Assembly: GCA_028824415.1 (NCBI GenBank) | Contig: JAPPDX010000129.1 | Span: 1 to 64,000, forward strand | DNA from: a bacterium | GTDB taxonomy: Bacteria; Actinomycetota; Acidimicrobiia; Acidimicrobiales; CATQHL01 | Direction of reading: 5' to 3' | DNA length: 64,000 nucleotides | Shown: positions 1-8,097 of the stretch, piece by piece | Numbering within the stretch: the stretch's first letter is position 1 | How the letters are laid out: every line of letters begins with the position of its first letter | Program-made: the position numbers and the translations under genes | The notes under the pieces: generated by a model | The model's database searches: none | What the model saw: only the letters and a program-made list of their open reading frames with translations | Told to the model about the DNA's origin: nothing

Positions 1-2
1 AC

Positions 3-836
3 GCCGAGACCCGCAAGAACGTGCTCCGCTACGACGAGGTGATGAACAACCAGCGGCGGGTCATCTACGAGATGCGGGGCCAGATCCTGGAGGGGGCGGA
101 GCTTCGTGACCAGGCCCTCGAGCACCTGCAGGGGGAGGTCGAGGAGATCGCCGCCGATCTGCCCGAGGATGAGCCGTGGGATCACCGCAGCATCCTCACG
201 ACCGCCGGGAACCTGTGGCCGACCGAGCTCACTCCCGAGGATCTCGCCGCCGAGCGGACGCCGGAGGCGCTGAGTGGCCGGTTGCTGGACGACGCCACCG
301 CGCTGTATGCCCGGCGGGAGTCCGAGATCGGCGCGGAGGTGATGCGCGGTCTCGAGCGCCAGGTGATGCTGCGGGTCATCGACCAGCACTGGCGCACTCA
401 CCTCTACGAGATGGACTACCTGAAGGAGGGCATCCACCTCCGGGCAGCCGGCCAGAAGGACCCGCTCAGCGAATGGCAGCGCGAGGGCTTCGAGATGTTC
501 GGTGACCTCACGCAGCGCATCAGGCGGGACTTCGTGCGCATGATCACCCACATCCAGGTGGTGAGACCCGAGACCGAGAGGGCCTCGGAGATGCGCAACG
601 TCACCTACACCGGCCCCACCGATCCCTCCGAGGAGCCCAGCGCACTGGCGCAGGCGGCGGCAGCGGCCGCCGGTGTGCCCTTGGCCGGCGCCAAGCCAGC
701 CGCCGCGCCGGCGGCGGCCGCGAAGCAGGCCGGGGGCACCGCAACGCTGGTGCGCAGCGCCGCGGAGAAGACCGGCCGCAACGCTCAGTGCCCGTGCGGC
801 TCGGGCAAGAAGTACAAGCTCTGCTGCGGTCGCTGA
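3..836 (+). CDS. secA: Preprotein translocase subunit SecA, C-terminal part (5' truncated by window edge)
   Basis: Frame open from base 3 (AETRKNVLRYDEVMNNQRRVIYEMR), typical SecA C-terminal region, ending in the SEC-C zinc motif CPCGSGKKYKLCCGR. Confidence 0.96.
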   Translation, partial: AETRKNVLRYDEVMNNQRRVIYEMRGQILEGAELRDQALEHLQGEVEEIAADLPEDEPWDHRSILTTAGNLWPTELTPEDLAAERTPEALSGRLLDDATALYARRESEIGAEVMRGLERQVMLRVIDQHWRTHLYEMDYLKEGIHLRAAGQKDPLSEWQREGFEMFGDLTQRIRRDFVRMITHIQVVRPETERASEMRNVTYTGPTDPSEEPSALAQAAAAAAGVPLAGAKPAAAPAAAAKQAGGTATLVRSAAEKTGRNAQCPCGSGKKYKLCCGR

Positions 837-912
837 GCGACCGGAGGTCACTGACCATGTCCCGCTCCCGGCGCTCCCTCGCCGCCCGCCCCCGGGAGCT
901 TCCGGCGCGCCC

Positions 913-2034
913 GTGAACGAGGACTTCAGCGACGACCTGGCTGAACTGCACCGGCGCCTCGAGCAGTCCGAGCAGTATCTGGGCATCGCCGGCCTGCGCG
1001 CCCGCCGGCCGGCCCTGGAGGCCGAGGCGGCTCGCCCCGAACTCTGGGACGACCCCGAGCGGGCACGCTCCATCTCCCAGGAACTGGCGGCCGTCAACGA
1101 CGACATCGAGCGTTTCGAGCGTCTCGGCGCGCGCCTCGAGGACACCGACACCCTCTGGCAGCTGGCAACCGAACTCGACGATGATTCGGTGCTGGCGGAG
1201 ATCGCTGAGGCGGTCGCTTCCCTGCGGGCGGACTTCGACGCCCTGGAACTGCGCTCGCTGCTGGCCGGCACCTACGACGAGCGCGACGCCGTCTGCAGCA
1301 TCCAGTCCGGCGAGGGCGGCACCGACTCCCAGGACTGGGCGTCCATGCTGCTGCGCATGTACGGCCGCTGGGCCGAGCGGCGGGGCTTCTCCTTCGAGGT
1401 GGAGTCGGTGACCGAAGGCAAGGAGGCCGGAATCACCTCAGCGGAGTTCAGCGTCAAAGGGCGCCACGCCTACGGGTTGCTGCGCAGCGAGCACGGGATC
1501 CACCGCCTGGTGCGCATCTCGCCGTTCAACAAGGAGGGCAAGCGTCAGACGGCGTTCGCTTCGGTGAAGGTGGTTCCTTTCTTCCCGGAGATGGCCAAAG
1601 AGGTGCAGATCGACGAGACCGAGTTGCGGATCGACACCTACCGATCCTCGGGCGCCGGCGGCCAGCACGTCAACGTCACCGATTCAGCGGTGCGCATCAC
1701 CCACCTGCCGACGGGTCTGGTCACCTCCAGCCAGGCCCAGCGCAGCCAGCACCAGAACCGGGAACGCGCCATGCAGATGCTGGCGGCCAAGCTCCTGGAC
1801 CTCGAGCGCCGCAAGCGCGAGGACGAGGTGGCCGAGATCGCCGGCGCCGCCCAGCGCATGGGCTTCGGCAGCCAGATCCGCTCCTACGTGCTCTACCCGT
1901 ACCAGATGGTCAAGGACCTTCGCACCGAGCATTCCACCTCCAACCCCGAGGCCGTCCTCGACGGCGACATCGACGACTTCGTCGCCGCCTACCTGCGCTG
2001 GCGCCGGGCCCAGGAGGTCTCCGCCGGCTCCTGA
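913..2034 (+). CDS. prfB: Peptide chain release factor 2 (GTG start, no internal frameshift site seen)
   Basis: GGQ motif (SSGAGGQHVNVTDSAVRITH) and RF2-type SPF tripeptide (LVRISPFNKEGKRQTAF); the ORF-track extension to 673 overlaps secA and is unlikely. Confidence 0.95.
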   Translation: MNEDFSDDLAELHRRLEQSEQYLGIAGLRARRPALEAEAARPELWDDPERARSISQELAAVNDDIERFERLGARLEDTDTLWQLATELDDDSVLAEIAEAVASLRADFDALELRSLLAGTYDERDAVCSIQSGEGGTDSQDWASMLLRMYGRWAERRGFSFEVESVTEGKEAGITSAEFSVKGRHAYGLLRSEHGIHRLVRISPFNKEGKRQTAFASVKVVPFFPEMAKEVQIDETELRIDTYRSSGAGGQHVNVTDSAVRITHLPTGLVTSSQAQRSQHQNRERAMQMLAAKLLDLERRKREDEVAEIAGAAQRMGFGSQIRSYVLYPYQMVKDLRTEHSTSNPEAVLDGDIDDFVAAYLRWRRAQEVSAGS

Positions 2035-2063
2035 CCGCCTCGACCGCCGGAGTCGTGCACCCC

Positions 2064-4703
2064 TCAGGACCGCAGGGCGATGCCGTCGGGATCCCAGAGG
2101 CAGCGGTCGATGAGATGCGCGGGCCGCCGTACGCCCACGAGTTCGATCTCGAAGGCGGTGTCCTTGGTGGCAAGCGCCGCCGGCACGTAGCCGAGTGCCA
2201 CCGAGGTGTCGCTGTGATGGGCGTAGCCGCCGGAGGTGACCCAGCCCACCGGCCGGCCGTCGCACCAAATGGGTTCGTCACCGCTGGCATCGATGCCGTC
2301 GGGCCCGGTCGGGGTGTCGATCGTCCAGGTGCGCAGCGCCATCATGCCGTCGCCTGTCTCCTCGGTCGGATGCCGGCTACCCGACGAGCCGTACCTGGCG
2401 GCCAGGGCGGCGCGGCCCACGAAGTCGGATCCGTCGTCGTCTCCGCGGGTCATCCGGATGAAGCGGCCCAGCCCGGCCTCGAACGGGTCGTAGACGGGGC
2501 GGTACTCGCGAGCCCAACTCCCGAAGCCCTTCTCGAGGCGCAGCGAGTTGAGGGCATGGCTGCCGAACAGCGTCAGACCGTGCTCGTGGCCGCAATCGGC
2601 GAGAAGCTCGAAGACGTGGCGCTGGTAGCGGGCCGGCATCCACAACTCGTAGCCGAGCGCACCGGTATAGCTGAGCCGCACACACCACACCCGGGCCAGG
2701 CCGACTTCGATCTCGGCGATGCTCCCGAAGCGCATGGCCTCGCTGGAGATGTCAGCGTCGGTGGCCGCGGCCAGCAGTTCCCGCGACGCCGGTCCGGCGA
2801 TGGCCAGCCCGCAGGTCTCGAAGCCCAGGGTGCGGTAGGCAACCTCGGCGCTCCGTCGCCCGGCGCCGGAGTCCGAGGAGGCCCAGGCGGCCAGGTCGGC
2901 GTCGAACCAGCGCTCGTAGTACCGCTCGGCCACCCCGGAGCCGAAGATCACGAAGCGCTCGCCACCGGTCGCCGTGTTGGCTGTGGCGCCCCCGGTGGCG
3001 GTGTCAGCGGGGCCATCGCGCCGGCCGCCGGCTGCGGGCAGACAGGCGACCGTGAGATCGCCGGCGAGCTTGCCGGCGGCATTGCACATCGGGGCGAGGG
3101 ATATGCGGCCGGGCTCCGGCACCCGCGCCGCCACCAGGTGGTTCAGCCATTCCCGCGCCCCGGGTCCCTCGACCAGGAACTTGGCGAATCCCGAGGACTC
3201 CATGAGGCCGACACGGCGGCGCACGGCGCGGACCTCCTCGCGCACGTGCGGCCAGGCGTTGGAGCGCCCGAAGGTGACCTCCTCGACGGTGTCGGGCCGC
3301 GGCGCGTACCACAGCGGCACCTCGAGGCCGAATGTGTCGCCGAACACCGCACCCCTGGCGCGCAGCGTGTCGTGGACGGGTGTGGTGGCAAGCGGTCGCC
3401 CTTCCGGCAGGTACTCGTTCGGGAACCGGATGTTGAAGCGGCGGCGATAGTTCTCGGGCACCTTGCGTGCGACGTATGAGCGGGTCGCCCAGTCCCCGAA
3501 CCGGGCCACGTCCATGGCCCAGGAGTCGAAGCCCGGATCCCCGCGGGTCATCCAATTCGCCAGCGCCAGGCCTACGCCGCCGCCCTGGGACAGCCCCGCC
3601 ATCACCGCACAGGCCGACCAGAAGCCCCCCAGACCCCGTACGGGTCCCACCAACGGGTTCCCGTCGGGAGCGAACGTGAACGGGCCGTTGACCACCTGTG
3701 CGATCCCGGCATCGGCCAGCACCGGGAAGTGCTCGAACGCGATCTTCAACGATGGGGCGAGTCGGTCCAGGTCCGGCGCCAGCAGGCGCCGGTCGAAATC
3801 CCAGGGCGTCGAGGCCGGTTGCCACACCTTCGCCGCCTGCTCGTAGGTGCCCAGCAGCAGTCCCTGGCCCTCCTGCCGCAGGTAGATCTCGCCGCCGAAG
3901 TCGATCGCGTGGATCATCTCCTCGCCGGTGTTCTCGTTGTGGGCGATCACCTCGGGGATCGGCTCGGTCAGCACATACATGTGCTCCATGGCCAGCAGCG
4001 GCAGTTCCACCCCCACCATGCGCCCCACCTCGCGCGCCCAGAGCCCGGCCGCATTCACGACGTGCGGGGTCTCGATATACCCGTCGGTGGCGCCGGAGGA
4101 GCCGTCGCCGGCGAGGTCGCCCGCGGCGGTGTCGTACAGCCCGATCCGCCAGTCGCCCGCGGCGGTGCGCTCGATCGAGCGGGCCCAGGTGTGGCGGCGC
4201 ACCTGGGCACCTGTGGCGATGGCGCCTTTCACGTAGGCGTGGGTGACGCCGGCGGGGTCGACGTGGCCGTGGAGCGTGTCGGCCATCGCCCCGACGAAGT
4301 GACTGGGATCGACGATCGGCAGTCGCCGGGCCGCCTCGGCTGCGGAGATCATCTCGGTGTCGATGCCCAGGTACCGATTGCGGGCGTGAACCATCTTCAG
4401 CCAGTCGAGGCGCTCAGGCGTGTCCGCGAGGCTCACCCCGCCGGTGACGTGGATGCCGCAGTCCTGGCCCGAGGCGGTCTCGATCTCCCGGTACAACTCG
4501 ATGGTGTACTGCTGCAGCCTGGCGACGTCGGGGTCGGCGTTGAGGGCGTGCATGCCACCGGCGCTGTGCCACGTGGAGCCCGCGGTCAACTCCGAGCGCT
4601 CCAGGAGCACCACGTCGGTCCAGCCGGCTCTCGTGAGGTGGTAGAGCACGCTGGCGCCGACGACGCCGCCGCCGATGACGACGGCCCGGGCGTGATCGGT
4701 CAC
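2064..4703 (-). CDS. FAD-dependent oxidoreductase, dimethylglycine/sarcosine dehydrogenase-like (DAO + GcvT-type domains)
   Basis: N-terminal Rossmann VVIGGGVVGASVLYHLTRAGWTDVVLLERSELTAGSTWHSAG, C-terminal aminomethyltransferase-like half (LEKGFGSWAREYRPVYDPFEAGLGRFIR). Confidence 0.88.
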   Translation of the reverse strand: MTDHARAVVIGGGVVGASVLYHLTRAGWTDVVLLERSELTAGSTWHSAGGMHALNADPDVARLQQYTIELYREIETASGQDCGIHVTGGVSLADTPERLDWLKMVHARNRYLGIDTEMISAAEAARRLPIVDPSHFVGAMADTLHGHVDPAGVTHAYVKGAIATGAQVRRHTWARSIERTAAGDWRIGLYDTAAGDLAGDGSSGATDGYIETPHVVNAAGLWAREVGRMVGVELPLLAMEHMYVLTEPIPEVIAHNENTGEEMIHAIDFGGEIYLRQEGQGLLLGTYEQAAKVWQPASTPWDFDRRLLAPDLDRLAPSLKIAFEHFPVLADAGIAQVVNGPFTFAPDGNPLVGPVRGLGGFWSACAVMAGLSQGGGVGLALANWMTRGDPGFDSWAMDVARFGDWATRSYVARKVPENYRRRFNIRFPNEYLPEGRPLATTPVHDTLRARGAVFGDTFGLEVPLWYAPRPDTVEEVTFGRSNAWPHVREEVRAVRRRVGLMESSGFAKFLVEGPGAREWLNHLVAARVPEPGRISLAPMCNAAGKLAGDLTVACLPAAGGRRDGPADTATGGATANTATGGERFVIFGSGVAERYYERWFDADLAAWASSDSGAGRRSAEVAYRTLGFETCGLAIAGPASRELLAAATDADISSEAMRFGSIAEIEVGLARVWCVRLSYTGALGYELWMPARYQRHVFELLADCGHEHGLTLFGSHALNSLRLEKGFGSWAREYRPVYDPFEAGLGRFIRMTRGDDDGSDFVGRAALAARYGSSGSRHPTEETGDGMMALRTWTIDTPTGPDGIDASGDEPIWCDGRPVGWVTSGGYAHHSDTSVALGYVPAALATKDTAFEIELVGVRRPAHLIDRCLWDPDGIALRS

Positions 4704-6052
4704 GCCTGCTCCGAAGCGGCCGGCGCGGCAGGATTCTCGGCGAGGGCTTCGATCTGCGGCGGCGCCGGGTTCGGAGGAGTGCCGTAGCGGTCGGTGTCAC
4801 CGGGCTCGTCGCCCTGCGGGATTGCCAGATCGCTCATCGAGTCAAGCGTCATCAGGTCGGCCACCATCCTGTGGAACCGGTTGACCGGCTCCTCGAAGCG
4901 GGGTGCGAGCGGGCCCGGTGGTGCGCCGCCCCGGGTGACGCCCCGCTGGGCCCGCTCGCAGATGTCGATGTCCTCGTCGTTCACCTCGATCCAGAACCGG
5001 CGCGTGACCTCGAAGGCATCGACGACAGCAGTCGGCGGTGATGTCCCGGTCGCGGGCCCTGGCGGGAACAGGAACGTGCAGTGCTCGACCGTTCGGCCGG
5101 CCGCCAGCGGCTCCAGCAACACGATGAAGGTGTGGTTCGGGAGCGCGGACAGCAGCACGTTTGGGAAGAGGGTCACGAACCGGCCGCTGGTGGCGTCGGA
5201 CTCGTCCAGACCGGCGGCCGGCGGGAGTGTCAGCCAGTCGTCGCGTTGATCCCCGGAGACCGGCGTGGTGGTCTGGCCGCAATACATGCCGGGTCCCTGG
5301 TAGCGGTAATGGTCCTTCACCCGAGACACCTTGGCCAGCTCGGGGTGAACCCAGCCCAGGTGGTAGTACTCGGCGAAGTTCTCGGCCAGGAGCTTCCAGT
5401 TGGCGGCGACATCGAAGGTGCAAGCCGACATCGCCGGGGCCGCGGTGTCGCCCCCGTCGGCGAGTTCGGGGAGCGTGATCGGCCGCCACTTCTCCAGCCC
5501 GTAGCCGGCCATGCGCGCCGCCAGGTCGCCGAGCCAGGTTGCCAGCGGGGCCGTGTGATCGTCCAGGCAGGCGAACACGATCGGGCCCCACGTCTCGGTC
5601 CGCACGGGGATCAGTCCCCAGTCGGCCATGTCGAAGTCGTCCCGGGGGATGCTGTCGAACAGCGGCGCCGCCACGAGTCGGCCGTCTGTCCCGTATCCCC
5701 AGCGGTGGTAGGGACAGCGGATTGTGTTGCCGATGTCGCGGTCGGCCTCGGCCAGCTCGGTGCCCCGGTGACGGCAGGCGTTCAGGAAACCCCTGATCCC
5801 CGCGTCCGACCGGGTCAGCAGGATCGAACGACCGCCGACCGACCGCACCAGCAGGCGGCCGGGCCTGGCCAGCTCCCACGCCAGCGCCACCCCCACCCAG
5901 GCTCGGCCGAAGAGTCGCTGCTGTTCCGATTCGAAGAAGGCCTCGTCGGCATAGGTGGCTGGGTGCATGCCCATCGCCGAGCCGACGTCCCGCCGATTGT
6001 CCGTCCAGAACTGCGGCTCGATCCACGGCGGGATGGCTGTCGAGGGGGTCAT
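4700..6052 (-). CDS. Rieske non-heme iron oxygenase alpha subunit, glycine-betaine-demethylase (GbcA)-like
   Basis: Rieske motif CRHRGTELAEADRDIGNTIRCPYHRW, catalytic-domain NWKLLAENFAEYYHLGWVHPEL; 4-bp ATGA overlap with the dimethylglycine-dehydrogenase-like gene. Confidence 0.82.
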   Translation of the reverse strand: MTPSTAIPPWIEPQFWTDNRRDVGSAMGMHPATYADEAFFESEQQRLFGRAWVGVALAWELARPGRLLVRSVGGRSILLTRSDAGIRGFLNACRHRGTELAEADRDIGNTIRCPYHRWGYGTDGRLVAAPLFDSIPRDDFDMADWGLIPVRTETWGPIVFACLDDHTAPLATWLGDLAARMAGYGLEKWRPITLPELADGGDTAAPAMSACTFDVAANWKLLAENFAEYYHLGWVHPELAKVSRVKDHYRYQGPGMYCGQTTTPVSGDQRDDWLTLPPAAGLDESDATSGRFVTLFPNVLLSALPNHTFIVLLEPLAAGRTVEHCTFLFPPGPATGTSPPTAVVDAFEVTRRFWIEVNDEDIDICERAQRGVTRGGAPPGPLAPRFEEPVNRFHRMVADLMTLDSMSDLAIPQGDEPGDTDRYGTPPNPAPPQIEALAENPAAPAASEQA

Positions 6053-6123
6053 CGCCAGGTTTTAGTTCCCGCGCCCACGTCGGCGGTCGCGGCGGACCGA
6101 CGCTGCGTCGGTGTGCACGCGGA

Positions 6124-6147
6124 AGGGCGGGCCTCCAGGCCCGCCCT
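6124..6147 (-). terminator. GC-rich perfect hairpin, probable terminator of binding-protein gene 1
   Basis: agggcgggcct-cc-aggcccgccct, 11-bp arms just 3' of the minus-strand gene ending at 6199. Confidence 0.6.
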
Positions 6148-6198
6148 CCTAGCGGATTCTTCAGTTCAGCGTGGCGGGGCGCTGCCCGCGGTTCAGGC

Positions 6199-7914
6199 TC
6201 AGGCGGCGTCGCGAGCCGCGGTCAGCCACTCGTCCACCTGGGCACGGTTGGCCTCGATCCACTCGGCGGCGTGACGGTTGACATCGTCGGTGGTGTTCTC
6301 GCCGCCGTCGTAGCGCACGTTCTGCAACGCGATGTCGATCACGCTGAAGGTGACGCTCTCGAACAGTGAGCGGGCCGCCGGGTTGGCCGCCAGGAAGTCG
6401 TTGTTGGCAACGACCCGGATGTCCGCCGCGGCGAAGCCCGTGTAGCAGGGATCGTTGGTGCAGTACTCGGGGCCCAGAGCCGCAGGCGGGAAGTCGTTGA
6501 AGTCGAACCCGCTGACAGTCGACCCGTCGAGCACGTTCTCGTGCTCCACGGAGAGCCAGATGACGTTGTCGCCCGGGATCAGAACGGCGATGTAGCCGCT
6601 GGGTGACCAGGTGTAGATGATGACCGGATCACCGTCGGCGATCTTGGCGACGGCATCGGCGAACATGGCCTCGTAGCCGGCCCTCACGGCTTCGAGGTTG
6701 TCCCAGCCGTTGTACTCGATGGTCTCGGCGAAGATGTCGTCGCAGGTCCACCCGTCCGGGCAGACCAGAATCTGCACGACACCGTCCCCGGGGTTCGTGT
6801 CGGTGGCGTCGTAGAGGGCGATGAGTTCGGGATCATCGTTGATCTGGCCGACCGTCTTGATGCCGTACTCCTGGGCGATCTCCTTGTTGGTCAGGAGACC
6901 TTCGAGGCCGGCTGCGGGAATCTGCCAGCCGATGATCGTGACGTTCTCGTCCACGATGGAGCCATCGGCCAGTTCGGCCTGGAAGAACTTGAGGTGGCCG
7001 GGCATCCAGCCGTTGGCCCAGAAGTCCACCTCGCCCCTGCCGAGCGCCACGTAGAAAATGTCGTTCGCCAACTCGTTCTCGGCCGGCTCGCTGACGTCGT
7101 AGCCGAGTTCCTCGAGCAGGTGGTGGTAGATCGCTGCCTGCATGTAGCCGGTGGACCACGTGGCGCGGGCCTGAGTGACCGAGACACCTGCGCCCGGGTT
7201 CATGTAGGCCTCCATGGCGGCGGCCTCGGCCGCCTCTGCGGCTTCTTCCATCTCCTCGACCTGGGCTTGGGCCGAAGCCGCCTCCTCCTGGGCTGCGGCC
7301 GCCTCTGCTTGGGCTGCGGCGGCCTCCTCCTGGGCTGCAGCGGCCTCCTCCTGGGCTGCGGCCGCCTCTGCTTGGGCTGCGGCGGCCTCCTCCTGGGCTG
7401 CAGCGGCCTCCTCCTGGGCTGCGGTCGCCTCTGCTTGGGCTGCGGCGGCCTCCTCCTGGGCTGCACCGGCCTGCGCGCTGGCCGCCTCGGCGGCCGCTTG
7501 GGCGTCCGCCAGTGCCGCTTCGGCCTCGGCGATGGCGTCCGCGCTGCCCGAGGCCGTGGCCTGGGCCAACTCGGCGGCAGCCTGAGCCTCCGCCGCGGCT
7601 GCCGAAGCAGCGTCCGCTGCAGCCGCAGCGGCATCAGCCGTGGCCCCGGCTGCGGAAGCCTCCGCCTCCGCAGCGCCTGCCCGGGCGTCCGCCGCGTCGG
7701 CCCCGGCCTGGGCGCCCTCAGCGGCGGCCATCGCTGCAGAAGCGTCACCCGACGCCGCCGCCGCAGCGCTCGAAGCGGCCGCGGCGGCGTCCTGCGCCGC
7801 TGTGTCCTCGGCGCTGCACGCTGCGGCGACCAGAGCGAGGGCCGCGGCGAGCGCGATGCCCAGTGACGTGGGTTTCCGGTTGGCTGACGTGGGTTTCCGG
7901 TTGGCTGTTGTCAT
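6199..7914 (-). CDS. Glycine betaine/proline betaine-type ABC transporter substrate-binding lipoprotein (OpuAC-like) with long Ala-rich heptad stalk
   Basis: Lipobox LVAAACS; OpuAC-like core (EVDFWANGWMPGHLKFF, IIYTWSPSGYIAVLIPGDNVIWLSV); N-terminal AQEEAAA/AQAEAAA heptads. Confidence 0.87.
   Translation of the reverse strand: MTTANRKPTSANRKPTSLGIALAAALALVAAACSAEDTAAQDAAAAASSAAAAASGDASAAMAAAEGAQAGADAADARAGAAEAEASAAGATADAAAAAADAASAAAAEAQAAAELAQATASGSADAIAEAEAALADAQAAAEAASAQAGAAQEEAAAAQAEATAAQEEAAAAQEEAAAAQAEAAAAQEEAAAAQEEAAAAQAEAAAAQEEAASAQAQVEEMEEAAEAAEAAAMEAYMNPGAGVSVTQARATWSTGYMQAAIYHHLLEELGYDVSEPAENELANDIFYVALGRGEVDFWANGWMPGHLKFFQAELADGSIVDENVTIIGWQIPAAGLEGLLTNKEIAQEYGIKTVGQINDDPELIALYDATDTNPGDGVVQILVCPDGWTCDDIFAETIEYNGWDNLEAVRAGYEAMFADAVAKIADGDPVIIYTWSPSGYIAVLIPGDNVIWLSVEHENVLDGSTVSGFDFNDFPPAALGPEYCTNDPCYTGFAAADIRVVANNDFLAANPAARSLFESVTFSVIDIALQNVRYDGGENTTDDVNRHAAEWIEANRAQVDEWLTAARDAA
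7289..7456. repeat. Tandem 21-bp repeat arranged in a 63-bp higher-order unit, coding for the stalk of binding protein 1
   Basis: tgggctgcggccgcctctgct / tgggctgcggcggcctcctcc / tgggctgcagcggcctcctcc repeated in order. Confidence 0.9.
7865..7906. repeat. Perfect 21-bp tandem duplication at the N-terminus of binding protein 1
   Basis: gacgtgggtttccggttggct x2, encoding duplicated ANRKPTS. Confidence 0.92.
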
Positions 7915-8011
7915 CGTGAGATCTCCCTCTGAACGGCGATGTTCAAAGACAGATCCATCGCCGCTAGCCCGCTGATGCAGTCAGCCTAGGCAGATCGAAG
8001 AACGCTGGTCG

Positions 8012-8051
8012 AACGAGTAGGGGCGGGCCTTCCGGCCCGCCCCTACTCGTT
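8012..8051 (-). terminator. Perfect 18-bp hairpin with TTCC loop, probable terminator of binding-protein gene 2
   Basis: aacgagtaggggcgggcc-ttcc-ggcccgcccctactcgtt, 3' of the minus-strand gene ending at 8098. Confidence 0.75.
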
Positions 8052-8097
8052 GTCTCGGTTCAGTGTGGCGGGTTGTACCCGCCGGGTTCAGTCAGGC

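Noticed and set aside
673-912. N-terminal extension of prfB in the ORF track
   Set aside because: Overlaps secA in another frame and has shadow-ORF composition; GTG at 913 gives a normal RF2 N-terminus.
913-1010. Programmed +1 frameshift site in prfB
   Set aside because: No early in-frame TGA or CTTTGA-type slip site; the reading frame is continuous.
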